Origin: Euglena gracilis
Lineage: Eukaryota > Euglenida > Euglenophyceae > Euglenales
Length of the DNA stretch: 64,000 bases
Direction of reading: 5' to 3'
Assembly: GCA_039621445.1 (NCBI GenBank)
Contig: CP154955.1
Location: forward strand, 59,675,564-59,739,563
Shown here: positions 51,720 through 62,436 of the stretch, piece by piece
Layout: the number at the start of each line of letters is the position of its first letter
How positions within the stretch are numbered: position 1 is the stretch's first letter
The notes under the pieces: generated by a model
Told to the model about the DNA's origin: nothing
Seen by the model: the letters and a program-made list of their open reading frames with translations, nothing else
The model's database searches: none
Translations under genes and position numbers: made by a program

Positions 51720-53699
51720 CCACGCCTGCCACACTGTATTAGGCAGGGTGGCCGAAGCCTGTTGCAGCGCTTGATGCAGACCCAAGGCAAAGGCAATGGG
51801 CCCACAGGTGTCCCCCTGATGGACGCCGGTCCTGCTGTGACACATCACTTCGCCCTGGCAAAGCAGCGGGACATCTTCCCCGTACGAGAAGCGGAGCCAA
51901 TTGTAGAGGGACGGGCACAGGTCCAGGGAAGCCTGCAGGAAGGTGGATCGATCAATGGTGTTGAAGGCATTGGATACATCGGCCTGAAAAATGACCCAGT
52001 CGCCATCCGTTGGCAAGGAGGATATGGCGGCCTGTATCGCAAGCCCCACTGTCTCCGCACCGTACCGAACTCCCACTCCCAATTGCAGCGGGAACAGCTG
52101 AGATGTTTCTGTTTTGCATTGCGGATGTCGCAAAAGCATTTTTCCAATGAAACGGCGGAGGCAATCCCCCACGGCGATCGGGCGCAGCCCACCGTCCTTT
52201 TCTGTGAGTGGGATCAAGTTGGATGTCCCAAAGATGATCGATGCATTTGCTGGTAGAGAGCCCTCCCAGGCCCTCTGAGCCAGGGATCCCAAGGCGGTGT
52301 GTAGGGGGCCTGCGCCTGCCTCACGGTCCAACAGGTCCCGAAGGTGTTGAGGACGCAGACCAGATGGGCCGGGGGCGCTGCCGCGGGGGAAAGAGGCCGC
52401 GGCTTCCTGCACAATTGAAGTCCAGTTGAAGTCAGAAGCTTGTGGAATGTTGCCTACCCCAGGCAGCGGCAAACTGGCGCGGACAGGAGCCCCCGGTGGA
52501 TGGAGCGAAAGAAGTTTCTCCAGAACTGTTGGGTCCGCGGAGGATGCTAGGGGGCAGAGAGGTGAGGGCGTCCACAGCCTTGCCGAGAGCCCCTTCTTCA
52601 ACCAGACTGCGCACCCGGTCCAGCAGACCGCGCGCCATAGAGTCCGAAGTAGAGTTAGAGGGATTCGCACGAGTGGAGGGACGCTTCCGTCGTCCGTCAG
52701 AACGAATGGGATCAAACAGGGCTCCAACCTCTCCTGCATGCCATTGGGAGAGTCTCTTCTCCAGGAGGCAATGTAACGTGCGTTGATGGAAAGACCAGTT
52801 TTTGGGAGGGGCACCAAGAACCAGTTTCGGAAAAATGAACAGGCGGTGTAGGGATTCCCAGGTTTGTGAGCGGAGAAAGGTCTGAATGGCAGATGCCAAG
52901 GCGTCAAAGATCGCGTGACGACATGACAAGGGAATACGTCGGAGAGTGGGGCAGTTGGTGGAGAGAACCACCTGCATATTAGGCTGCAGTTCTGGACACG
53001 GGTGGGAAAGAGGAGTGCCGTCCCCAACAGGCTGGTTCGATGAAGAGGGAAGGGGGGAGGAGGGGTGGGAGGAAGCATGGGTGGCCGAGGCATCCTGGTG
53101 GAGGCATTGGCAGCGTTCCCTGGCCCGCAGTAAGGTTCGACAGACGGCGCAAGTCGTCGTGGCAGTGGCCCGCAGGAAGTCGGGGGTGGGTATTCTTCCT
53201 GCCGCGACGTGTTGAGAGACGTGAGATAGGACCTGAGACCGGGTCATGGTTGTCCGTGAGCGTGGACAATCAGCAAAAGGGCAGGTGTCATGTGAAGCAA
53301 AGGAAAATTCCGGACTAGCGTTAGACGGCGGGTCTGGTTGCAGCGTTGATGCTGCCGGGGAGGATGGTGTGGGGGAGAGGGAGGCCAAAGCCATTTCCTG
53401 GGATAAACCTGTGTGGGGTACAGAGGGTGGGGGGCCGTGTGGTTCCCGATCTGGCGTGTCGGCGGAGTCTCGATGGCGCTGGCCAGGAAATGTCGCCGCA
53501 GGAGCAATGAAAAACCTCTGCCGGAACGCAGTGGGCGGACAGAGAGGAAAAGGTCGGCAGCCAGCTATCCCGAACAGGGTGGGAAGCGGAAGTGTGTGGC
53601 TTGTAGCTTCACCCAGACCGTGCCGGGCCCAGGGAAACGTCTCTTTTGTGACAAGAGGATTGTGACTGGTGAGGTCGGGGTTGCTCTGGGGGTTTAATG

Positions 53700-54291
53700 T
53701 ACAAAGTGCAGATTTCAGGGTGCGGGGGGCGGGGGTTAGGGAGAGGTGAGCATGTCCATATAATGGGGGGAGGGGGTGGCGTTTGCCTCTTTTCCGCGTG
53801 GCGTGTTTGTGTCGGGTTTTGGCTTTGGGGTGTGGGCTTGCCGATGGCGTGTGGGTCTCTTTGGCTGCAAGTGCAGCTGCTGGGCCAGGAAGGGGGCGCA
53901 GCAGCTTGGAATAGAAAGGTGGAAGCGGAGTGGGCGGGTAGTGGTGGGCAGGGGGGGGTTGTGGAGTGAAGGTGGTGAAGGGAAAGAGGGCAGGGGGGGG
54001 GGGGGGGGGGGTCCGGGGGGTGGTTAGTGAGGGAGGGATTGGGTTTGGGCGAGTGGGGCGTTTTTTGTACGTGGCGTTTTGTGTGGGGTCTTTGGGGCGT
54101 GTTTTTGCCGTTGGATGGTGGTGTGGTGGTGGCGTCAGGAGTGTGTGTTGTGGGTGTTTTGCGGTCAGGCATGTTACAGTTGGGTTGTGGCATAGCAAGG
54201 GGAGGATAGAAGGGAGGAGGGAGATGAGGCGGGTAGGGTTCAAATGGAGGAGGTGGGTTAACCAAGGTCGACAGGTGGTGAACAAAGGTGT
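53700..54291 (-). mobile_element. 3' UTR of element B joined to the 5' region of element A
   Basis: On the minus strand element B's coding region stops at 54292. The following sequence resembles the 3' UTRs of fragments C and D (GGGGGGAGGG...GGCGTGTTTGTGTCGGG type words on the plus strand). A long open frame read here (to 54285) is low-complexity Pro/His/Thr and is not likely to be coding. Element A's own sequence starts at about 53700. Confidence 0.55.
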
Positions 54292-55906
54292 TCACTGGGA
54301 ATACGGGAGGTGGCAACCGGCAGACAGGTCAGTGTCATTTGACAGGTTGGTGTAGAAGCTCCAAACCAGCTGTTTAGAGATTTCTTTGGCCAGGGTAAGT
54401 GAGAGTCCTTGCCACACTTCTGCTTCGGTTTGGCGCTGAAGCCAACTCTCCCTTTGCCCTAACAAGGCTTTAAGGAGAGTGGACATCAGAGAACGACCTT
54501 GCTGCCCCATACCGCCAAAGCAGTCAAGCACAAACGGGGTGAGGCGCCAGCCTCGTCTCAAACAAGTTGCATCATATTTGCGGTGTTTGTCTGCTTCTTG
54601 TTTTTCTTGCCAAATCGGGAGTTGTGCGGCGCGGCTCAGAGGGTTGCTTGGGGTCTGTGTGTGACGGATGGTGACGTCGATTGCGACTGGGCCTTCGCTG
54701 TCAAGGCGAGGAATGAAGATATCACCAGGGCGGGAATTGTCATCAGCCCGTTGTTCTTTTTTGGCTTGGAATCCGGCGCGGTGAGCCAGGGAGGTGAGGA
54801 AGTCTTGGACCGCTGCATGTCGCTTGTAAAGGTTGTTGAATTTGCAACATAGCAGGTGATGTCCAGAAACATCCAATGTTCCTTGGCATTTTGGGCAGAG
54901 TGTCTTGCCTGAAGAAGCACCCTCTGTGAGTGGCATCCTAATGTTCCAACGCAAAAGGCAGCGAAATTTAGCAGAAGGCAACAAAGTGCGGGTGCCCGTG
55001 CTTGGGGTGGCAGCCGCCCAGGCCATGGCATGTGGCTGACATTCGCTGGCAAATCGGACTTGGTCAGTGGGGGGCAGGGTCCTCGCAAGAACTGTTTGCC
55101 GTGCCGTGGAAAACTGTCCATTCCACCACTTTTGGGAGGTGTGAGGACTTTGCGCGTCTTTCAACAGTGACAGGTCGTCAACCCATTGCACCAGTGGGGC
55201 AACGTTGCCGAGTATGGCTGATGCTTCTTGGAGGCACACCAGAGTGTCTGAGGGGGCCCTGGGGAACGCCGAAGGAATACCAAGTGTTTCGGGGCCTCGA
55301 CGGATGTATTCCACAATGCCAGCAATCCGAGCTGGTAGACGAATGTGTCCCGGATCAGAGATGCCGAGTCCACCCAGCCGGATGGGGAGACAAATTTGTT
55401 CCCATTGTTCAGGGGAGCAGGGGCCACCAACGATTCCTTCAAAGCAATGTCGGAGGGTCGTACGGAAAGCTGCACATTCTGGGCGGCCCGTGGAAAGAGG
55501 CGTAGCGCGAAGGAGGTCGTTGACTTTGCATGATGTCAGGCAATATCGCAGAATGGTGAACTGGAGGTGCCTGGGGGAGTCTTGAGAGGGAGTCACACGC
55601 CTTCACAACACCATCCACACGTTTGCACCAGATTTGTCGGGCAAAAGCGTCACCTTCAGGATGGCAGAGTGGCACACCAAGGACCTTGACGCCGGAGTCC
55701 TTCACAAATGGGACAATTGGCAATTGGCGCAGGGGGCTGTCTGGTGGAATAGCGTCCGGAAAACACCCATGGTTGCTAGCAGAGGTGAAAGAGGGGCCCC
55801 ACAGGTTGCACTTTGCAAGATTGACAACAAGGCCCCTTTTTCCTGCCTCCCTGGTGAGAGTGGACAGTGCTGAGTGGAGTTGCATGGGGGAACCCAACAT
55901 ATGTCC

Positions 55907-55918
55907 GTCGTCGAGGTA
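55907..55918 (-). other. YLDD catalytic box of element B reverse transcriptase
   Basis: TAC CTC GAC GAC on the minus strand, context GWYLDDGHML. Confidence 0.9.
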
Positions 55919-57701
55919 CCAGCCTTGCCATTCCACAGAAGCGGACAAATCTTCAAGCATGTCTTGTAGACCCCATGCAAAGAGAGCAGGACCACACGGA
56001 TCCCCTTGTTGTGCCCCTCGGGCGGATAGCAGCATCGATTTCCCACAAAATAAGCAAGAATGTTGGCTATAGCTGCTCTCCAACCATGGCAGGGCGGATG
56101 GGCATCTGCGGCGGACACTGTCGAGAGCGGAGGCACGAAACATGCTGTTGAAGGCGTCTGTGAGGTCAATTTGAAGCAAACCCCATCGTTCTTCCTTCTT
56201 ATTGTGAAGATCAGAAACCATCTGTTGCAAACATGGCTGTCAGGCTGCAAGCATTTCTGACTCCGACACCCGTTTGGAGGGGGCACAGGTCCTTAAGTGA
56301 TTGGGTCACTGAAGGGTGGTGCATCAGCACTTTGGCCACCAACCGCCGAAGGCACTCACCAGCAGCGATTGGGCGGGTGCCATCAGTTGCCGGTTCACCA
56401 CCATTCTGTGAGTTGGCGGCTGCCTTACGCAAGGGTGTGAGAGTTGCCGATGATAGAATCGGAGCCATGAGGGGGTGGACTCCTTTGGAGATGCAATCTG
56501 TGACAAATTTGTCCAAGCATTCAAGGAGATCCTCAGCTCGCGATCCTGGCAAGTCTGCTAGCATGCTCCGAAGGTGATCTGGCCGGAGCCCAGACGGCCC
56601 CGGAGCGGAGTCTTTTGGGAAGGTGCAGATGAGTTTCCGCAGAGCAAACGTTCGGTCCCGCAAGGTGTCCGGATCTCTCGCAAATTGCAATTGCTGAGAC
56701 GGGTCCCACGTTCCAAAACCAGGGGGCTCTTCAAATGGGTGGAGAGCATGCAACCGAGCCATGACAGTAGGATCTGATGAGTCCTGTACTCCGTCAGAAG
56801 TGAGAACACGACATGCCTTGGAGATGGCGCCGTGCCCGACAAGAGTTTCGACCCGGTTGAGAAGGCGCTCCATGTGGACACTTTCTTCATTTGAGGCTGC
56901 AAGACGAGTGCGAGCAGCTGGAGGAGGTAACTCCGGTAGTGCGGAATCTTCCCAACTTTCCTTCACGGGACGTTGGAGATACAGACGGGCACGCTCTGCA
57001 ACCTTCCGACCAACGTGAGCCCAATGGGTCTTACCCCCTCTTTTCAAGGGGCAGAGGACAGCCTTCGGGAAGGCCCACAGGGAGTGTAAGGTCAACCAAC
57101 TTGGATTTGCATTGAAGTTCCGTAGCAATGTCAAAAAAGTGCAAGTGACTTGGACAACTGCTCCGCGAGGAATGTGCACCAAGGTGGGCCGTGAGTCCAA
57201 ACCGATTTCTGCAAAAGAAGGCGACAAGGTTGCCCCGTCATCTGGGAACGTACCCGGGGGAACAGAGCAAGATACTCGGCGTTGCCTGCTGTCCTGTGAG
57301 TTGGGTAACATGGCCACGTCCCCTTGGGAGTGTGAAGCGGGCTGACCAGGGTTACTAGCACCGGCAACGACAGGAGAGATGGCACAGGATCGTTGGAGTG
57401 GTTGAGCGGTCGTCGTCGATGAAGAAGCAGTAGTTGACTGAATGGGCAGGTGTGCTGGCGTTGGTGGTTGTGGTGAGGGTAAAGTCACAGGGTGGATGTT
57501 GTCCATCAAGGGGAGGAATGAAGCATTTTGGTGGTCCTGTAGCCATTGGCCACCAGCATCAAGGCTGGACACTCCGGAAGCAGTCGGCAGGGCGAGAGGG
57601 AGTTGGGGGAAAACCGGCAGCGCATTCATCGGAAACCAGGAGCCATGGGCTGGGCCAAGCTGAGAACATTGAGAGGCTGTTGACATTTCAACGTCGTCTT
57701 C

Positions 57702-57725
57702 AGGGCCTGGATTGGCTTCCACATC
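57702..57725 (-). other. 2A ribosome-skipping motif DVEANPGP
   Basis: The minus-strand frame of element B reads LTCGDVEANPGPEDD at residues about 377-391 of the 883-codon frame. It matches the 2A consensus D-(V/I)-E-x-N-P-G-P exactly. In known 2A peptides the ribosome fails to join Gly to Pro and releases the upstream peptide while continuing. Met codons 24 residues upstream (MTQGPAKIKQ, start at 57797) or somewhat further could be the real start, giving a short leader typical of retrotransposon 2A. Confidence 0.88.
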
Positions 57726-57879
57726 ACCACAGGTCAGGGCTTCTTCTCCCCTCCCAGAAGAGGCGTGTTGCTTGATTTTTGCAGGCCCCTGTGTCATTGC
57801 AAATCGCTGGTGCAGACTGGTGTCAGTGGGGTTTCCAAAAAAGGAGGCAAGCATATTTTTTGGAGTGTTTGGCTGGTGG

Positions 57880-57899
57880 GTGGGTGGGTGGGTGGGTGC
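57880..57899. repeat. (GGTG)n tetramer
   Basis: Five GGTG units, read as Pro/Thr/His repeats (APTHPPTHQ) in the minus-strand frame upstream of the 2A motif. Confidence 0.9.
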
Positions 57900-58426
57900 T
57901 GCAGTGCTGGGCTTGACAGGCGACATCAGAAAGTCTTGCAGGTGAGACGGGTGTGTGATGGGCCCTGAAGTTTGGAACATGAAAAATTTTCCCGCATTTT
58001 TTGGCAAACTGTTGTCAACAGATGAACGGAGTTTCCCTTCAGGACATAGGTTTTCACTGGCACTTTCAAACAAAGCAAAAGAGAGTGCACAGAGAAGGAA
58101 TGCAAACAGGTTCCAGTTGTCAGTGGGGGGCTTACAACAGATGTTGGTGCAGCCACTGGCCCCGAGTCTGGCAATGAAAACCAAAACTGTGAAAAGATGT
58201 CTGATGCCTGGTGTGAGATGACAGGGGTAAGGATGGAGGACAATGTTTGAAAGCAATCTGGGGGGTTGGTTGGGGAAGATGTCAGCACCAGAAGATTTCC
58301 CTGCATGCCAATGGAAAGGTTGATGATGGGTGACCTTTGGAGACCCAAAGAATGGTTGTATGCATGGTGGGCTTGCAGTGATTGGGCATGATAGAAGGGG
58401 TGGGTATGCAGTGATTGGGGGGCTGA

Positions 58427-58600
58427 CCATTGGGGGGGGCCTTTGCAGGCCCAGTGGCTGGGGGGGCCTTTTCAGGCCCAGTCGCTGGGGGGGCCTTTTC
58501 AGGCCCAGTGGCTGGGGGGGCCTTTGCAGGCCCAGTGGCTGGGGGGGCCTTTTCAGGCCCAGAAAGGTTGGTGGGGGCCTTTTCAGGCCCAAAGAAACCA
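58427..58600. repeat. 27-bp tandem repeat upstream of element B
   Basis: Six copies of a CAGGCCCAGTGGCTGGGGGG-based 27-bp unit. As the unit is a multiple of three it is read in frame on the minus strand as a nonapeptide GLKRPPQPL repeat. Confidence 0.95.
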
Positions 58601-58689
58601 GATGAGCCAGAAAGGCCACACCGGCCATAGACAGCATGATGAGCTCCTGCGGTAACACCAAAGGGCTGAAGCCCAAAACTTGTAACTTG

Positions 58690-58812
58690 AATACCGCTGC
58701 CTGCACCAGCAGGACTTCTGCCTTCTTCCGCCTGCACCAGCAGGACTTCTTCCTTCTTCCGCCTGCACCAGCAGGACTTCTGCCTTCTTCCGCCTGCACC
58801 AGCAGGACTTGT
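58690..58812. repeat. 31-bp tandem repeat upstream of element B
   Basis: Nearly four copies of CCTGCACCAGCAGGACTTCT plus GCCTTCTTCCG. Thirty-one is not a multiple of three, so the reading frame rotates between copies, which argues for a regulatory 5' repeat rather than protein. Confidence 0.95.
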
Positions 58813-58855
58813 AAGTGACTTTCGTTGATGGTTGAATTACTGACTTGGATACTTA

Positions 58856-58935
58856 ACCCCACCAGGGGCTTTCAATTGTCCGCCATGTATTATGCGAAAA
58901 AAAATAGACACCCAGAAAGTGTGGCTTGTAGAATA
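58856..58935 (-). mobile_element. 5' boundary block of element B
   Basis: CCCCACCAGGGGCTTTCAA followed by ATGCGAAAAAAAATAGACAC and AGAAAGTGTGGCTTGTAG is shared in part with 48416-48480 and 48996-49040, next to other fragments of the same family. Confidence 0.55.
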
Positions 58936-59003
58936 AGGAATGAAGAAAGTCGCTCGATTCGGTAATATTGAACTCATGCCACAGAATCTCTTGCTGCGTT
59001 GAA

Positions 59004-59627
59004 ATGGGAAACTCGCAGCGCAGAGAAGCAAGAAGATCTGGTGATAGTGGAAGGTTGGGTCATCGTAGAGATCGTGAGCGTGATCGAGCTGACAGGGGAC
59101 GGGACGCAGAACGTCCAACTGGTGATGGTTCCCGACAAAGAAGTTCAACTCAGCCCACTCGCCATCAAAGGACCCCGCCCCCACGTCCAGCAGGCAACGG
59201 AACAAATAACGCTGTCAGACAACCGATTCCTCAATGGGTCACAGCCAACAACTACACACAGCCCGTGGCAGCTGAACTTCAAGAATCGAAGTCGATTAAA
59301 AACCATGCAAATTTGAACAAGCCTTCCCTTGCACTTGTCCCTGCACGAGATGGGCGATTTCGAATCAAATTCCGAGCTGATTGCCGTGTTGAGACGGAAG
59401 TTTGCGTTTATTTGGCAACAAGGGAAACACCTAACCCAGACAATGCTGGCGTTAGGTTTGAGCCACAACATCAACGCTTCGCCAATGCTGTTCTGCCTAC
59501 ACAAAAACTTCCAGCAGAAACAGATTGCACCTACACGTCGCCTTCAATCAATGTTCGTAATTACTGGAAATATTTGAGGTATCGACCACATCAACCTCAC
59601 GATTACCCAATTGTGATTGCCGTCCAG
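59004..59627 (+). CDS. N-terminal part of an MGRN1/LUL-type RING E3 ligase (partial)
   Basis: An open frame of about 208 codons on the plus strand starts at ATG 59004 (MGNSQRREARR). The MGN start is a candidate N-myristoylation site, as in plant LUL/LOG2 and animal MGRN1 proteins. An Arg/Asp-rich disordered region follows, then ELQESKSIKNHANLNKPSLA, RFRIKFRADCRVETEVCVYL and a stretch to HDYPIVIAV. Order, spacing and the closing YPxVIxA match the conserved domain that precedes the RING in this family. These ligases attach ubiquitin and act at membranes. The RING (cysteine-rich) part is missing here and must lie in a downstream exon or be lost. A GTCCAGGG after VIA could be the donor. Base composition (about 50 percent GC) and exon size differ strongly from the minus-strand genes, so a retrocopy or transfer is possible. 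The upstream in-frame ATG at 58968 is less likely. Confidence 0.62.
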
Positions 59628-60365
59628 GGCTTTGTTTCCTTTCTTGGGTACAATTTTATTTTCTCAAATCAGGAATATGTTTCAGGAATATTTTGCAAAA
59701 ACACTTCGAAAATTGAAAGATATTTCCCTGCATTCTTGCACATAACGTTTTAAAGGAATTTTGAATGATTTCTGCATGCTCCCCCAGGGGGGGGGGGGCA
59801 TGCGAGGGTGCCTTGCTCATCTTCAAAAAATCTCTCCCCGTTTTGAACAGAGCCTTTATTGGGCGCATTTGGAAAAAGTGAGCACCGGGAATGGGTTGGG
59901 GAATTTTTTTGAACCCCCCCCAATCATTATTAAATTAATGGCCGGCTGCCAGGAGAGGAGAATTTGGGACAGTCCAAAAATGGTTTAAAAACGGCCAAAA
60001 TGGGCCATTTTTTGGAGAATTTCAGCCACCCGACTGCGTGAATTGAACTGAACTGAACTGATTTTTTTCTAAGTCGAAAATTAACCCCAACCCTGACCCT
60101 AACCCTGCCCTACCCTGACCCTGTTCCTTCAGGAACCAAAATTGTCGACTCCACCGTTTGGGGGGTGGCGGTCGGATAGCGAAACAGAACCCCAATTTTC
60201 TTCTTTCGCATTTGTATGGTTGACCAACCTAAGTGGAAGTGGGGGTTCAGCGGGGAGTTGCCACCGTCAATTATGGGGGGGGGGGTGCAAGTGAATCCAT
60301 GGAAAGGTCCCCACCTCTCAGGAGGTCATGAACTGGGTGGGGAATGGATTTCATAACTGTTTCCA
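59628..60365. other. no gene supported
   Basis: Possible intron of the preceding gene, then G/C runs (59784-59795, 59915-59921), an AACTG tandem (60046-60060), a degenerate CCCTAACCC patch (60084-60120) and unique sequence. No RING-type cysteine cluster was found. Confidence 0.45.
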
Positions 60366-60374
60366 CGGACGTGC

Positions 60375-60424
<50 letters not shown>
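60366..60424. repeat. (GTGC)n/(GT)n microsatellite
   Basis: A short GTGC start, then a pure GT run. Confidence 0.95.
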
Positions 60425-60427
<3 letters not shown>

Positions 60428-61230
60428 ATTTCAGCTTTTCTCCTCTTGTTTCCACATAAGAACTGTTCAAAAAATTCGAAAAAAATGAGCATTCTTTTTT
60501 TATGTTCAAAGAAAAATGTTTTGACCAATCCTGGTATCTAGGCCTTTGCCGGTCCACAAAACCGATAGTTTTCCCGGCTTTGAGGTGGAGGGGGTGGTCC
60601 GACCCTCCCCCCCCCTCAAGGCTTCCCATCAATCCCTGCCCCCCTCTCAGAGGTTTGGGGGGTGGGTAGAAGGTTGATGGCATTTGGTGGGAAGGTTGAT
60701 GGGATTCGGTGTAAGTTTGATGGAACTTTGGCGCCCGCCTTTTTTTGGGAAATTTTAGCCTGTAAATGTAGTTTTGAAGGGTGTGTTTATGCAATTTTCA
60801 ATGAATCCCTTGTGTTTCCAAGTCATTTTGGGGTCAAATCCCTTGTGGCTGAACTGTTGGAGGGCCCCAAAATAATAAAATCCTTTCTGCAAGTTGTTTT
60901 GGGGGCAAATCCCTTTTGTTGCTCAATTGTTTGAGGGCCCGTATCTCCAGCTTGGTGGGGAGTTGCGGGGAAATCAAAATACCGTTAGACAGGGCATCGT
61001 AAGGGCTTCAATTTAGGTCTCCAGACATTTCAAATTTTGCTTCATTTTATTTTGGAAACATCGATTTTTTTTTGACCCCGAAAACAGCCGAAATGGCAGG
61101 CAAATCGCTTTTGTTTTTCAAGCTTCTCGAACCGACCCTCAATGGCACCCCCCCATATGCACGTTAAACTGTTGAGTTGATCGACTAGTTGGTCAACTCA
61201 ACAATCTAATGTACTTATGGCGGGTGTCAT
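60425..61230. other. no gene supported
   Basis: Unique AT-rich sequence with a direct repeat (GGGGCAAATCCCTTTTGTTG-like words at about 60832 and 60901) and a palindrome TTGAGTTGATCGACTAG...GGTCAACTCAA at about 61172-61201. Confidence 0.45.
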
Positions 61231-61520
61231 TAAGGGTCGATCGACTACCATGCCTCCCCCCCCCCCCGGGACACGGGAATAGCTCACTGTCATAGCACTT
61301 TTTAAAAAAGAACTTCCCCAAAAAGTGCTGAAAAATCGACGTTTTTGGGACGTTTTCAAAAATTGACTTTTGGCAAATGCATTTTATGCGAACATGCAAA
61401 AAAAAGTTGCCAAAAATGACCCCTTTTGGACTGGCCGAGGGTCGGGTATGGGAACAGCTCGGGGGGGGGGGCAAGATCCCCCCTCCCGAGCTGTTCCCCC
61501 TCGGGACCCGGGCAGAAAAT
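61231..61520. mobile_element. relative of the C-run TA element
   Basis: TACCATGCCTCCCCCC, then ACTGTCATAGCACTTTTT and a GAGCTGTTCCC/GGGAACAGCTC inverted pair match blocks of 43482-43884. Ends not resolved. Confidence 0.5.
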
Positions 61521-61924
61521 TGGCCATGGTGCTTCTGGTGATCGGGCCGGCCTAGATCAACCCGACCGTGCTGTTATCGACCTCTGGTGGTTGACAGAAA
61601 TGGCCACTGTACCACAATGCCCCCCCCCCTTTTCAAAGGACTTTTGACTATGGGTCGGGCCGACCTGGTCGGCCCGAACTGTTGTTCCTGCCGGCCATAT
61701 GGTCGGCCCGACCAATGTGGTCGGTAGAAATGACCTCCGTGGTTTTCCATTTCAGAACCATCCAAACCCTTGCCAAACCCTGTGGAACATTATTTTAGCA
61801 CATACCTATAAGCTGGGGTGACCTGGCGTGCATATAATGCATTAACTGTTAAAAACCGGCGCTGTGTGCCGGAGGAAAATTTTTTTTCCAGTCCGGGGGA
61901 CCCCCGGACCCCCCCCCCCCCGGG

Positions 61925-61941
61925 GGTCCTTAAGCAAATGC
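61925..61941. mobile_element. isolated right end of the CAGGCATTTGCTTAAGG family
   Basis: CCTTAAGCAAATGCCTG after a C/G run, identical to the right end of 62437-62859. No partner left end was found nearby. Confidence 0.6.
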
Positions 61942-62436
61942 CTGGACAAGACGTTGACACTTGACAAGATGCAGACACCGGACAAGATTCAAATGCTAGT
62001 CAAGGTGCAGATGTTGTCCAGATGTTTCACATCTCTTCTTCTTGTGCCTCGCTGTGCCTGCATTATCCCATTATCCATGTCACATCCCCGGTGAACAACT
62101 GCTGATGCATACATTCCGAGTCTACAACACCACAGATTGCATCACGACACACCACCTGTCCGACTGTCGGCCTGTGCACAAAACTGGTTACCCGAGCCTC
62201 CCTGGAGCCTCTTATGGAGGCTCCCCTCCAGGGAGGCTCCAGGGAGGCCAGTTACCTGGGCCTCCGTGGCGGGAGGTTGGGTGGCCCAGGGCACCGAAGG
62301 CGCCCTGCAAAAGAATTTGATGATGGCGTTTTCCTGTGGCCAAAAAGAACATATGGGGTTATTTGAAGGAGTAGGGTTAGGGTTACAATTCTTATCCAAA
62401 CAGCAGAACATTTCCCGCTCGTTGTTAGATTGGTCT

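Larger units (their letters stand above)
49859..53700 (-). pseudogene. non-LTR retrotransposon A, RT plus RLE, frameshifted
   Basis: On the minus strand the N-terminal part (about 53400-52560) has paired Cys/His motifs (CPFADC...HVSQH and CAVC...CQC), a DNA-binding zinc finger arrangement. After one frameshift at about 52560 the RT domain follows: SAPGPSGLRPQHL, GGLRPIAVGDCLRR, QADVSNAFNTIDR (motif A), GVHQGDTCGPIAFALG (B) and YLDD at 51708-51719 (C). A second frameshift at about 51600 leads to the C-terminal part with CPLCG...HLLAC (C-x2-C-x9-H-x3-C) and DADLLLL...AVDVTIEH, a PD-(D/E)XK-like core. This is the layout of RLE-encoding (R2-like) elements, which cut DNA and prime reverse transcription at the target. 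A MITE (50078-50344) splits the last part. The coding frame resumes and ends at 49859. It is inactive as it stands. Confidence 0.85.
54292..58862 (-). pseudogene. non-LTR retrotransposon B, with 2A motif, RT and RLE domains, two frameshifts
   Basis: Three overlapping minus-strand frames (58862-56211, 56230-55439, 55596-54292) together encode one polyprotein. The first holds a 2A motif (57702-57725) and then an N-terminal region whose WLTLHSLWAFPKAVLCPLK block aligns with element A. The RT starts SAPGPSGLRPDHL and GTRPIAAGECLRR. The second frame has DLTDAFNSMF (motif A), GAQQGDPCGPALFAWG (B) and YLDD (55907-55918, C). The third has CPKCQ...HHLLCC (C-x2-C-x9-H-x3-C), RHAAVQDFL and RPGDIFIP...AIDVTI, a PD-(D/E)XK-like RLE core, and ends SFYTNL...LPYSQ. 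Frameshifts near 56215 and 55570 make this copy inactive. No zinc finger like that of element A is seen N-terminally. Confidence 0.87.

Noticed and set aside
52560-54285. N-terminal part of a 617-codon minus-strand frame beginning MFTTCRPWLTH.
   Set aside because: The first about 200 codons are Pro/His/Thr low complexity lying in the 3' UTR of element B; the real coding part of element A starts later.
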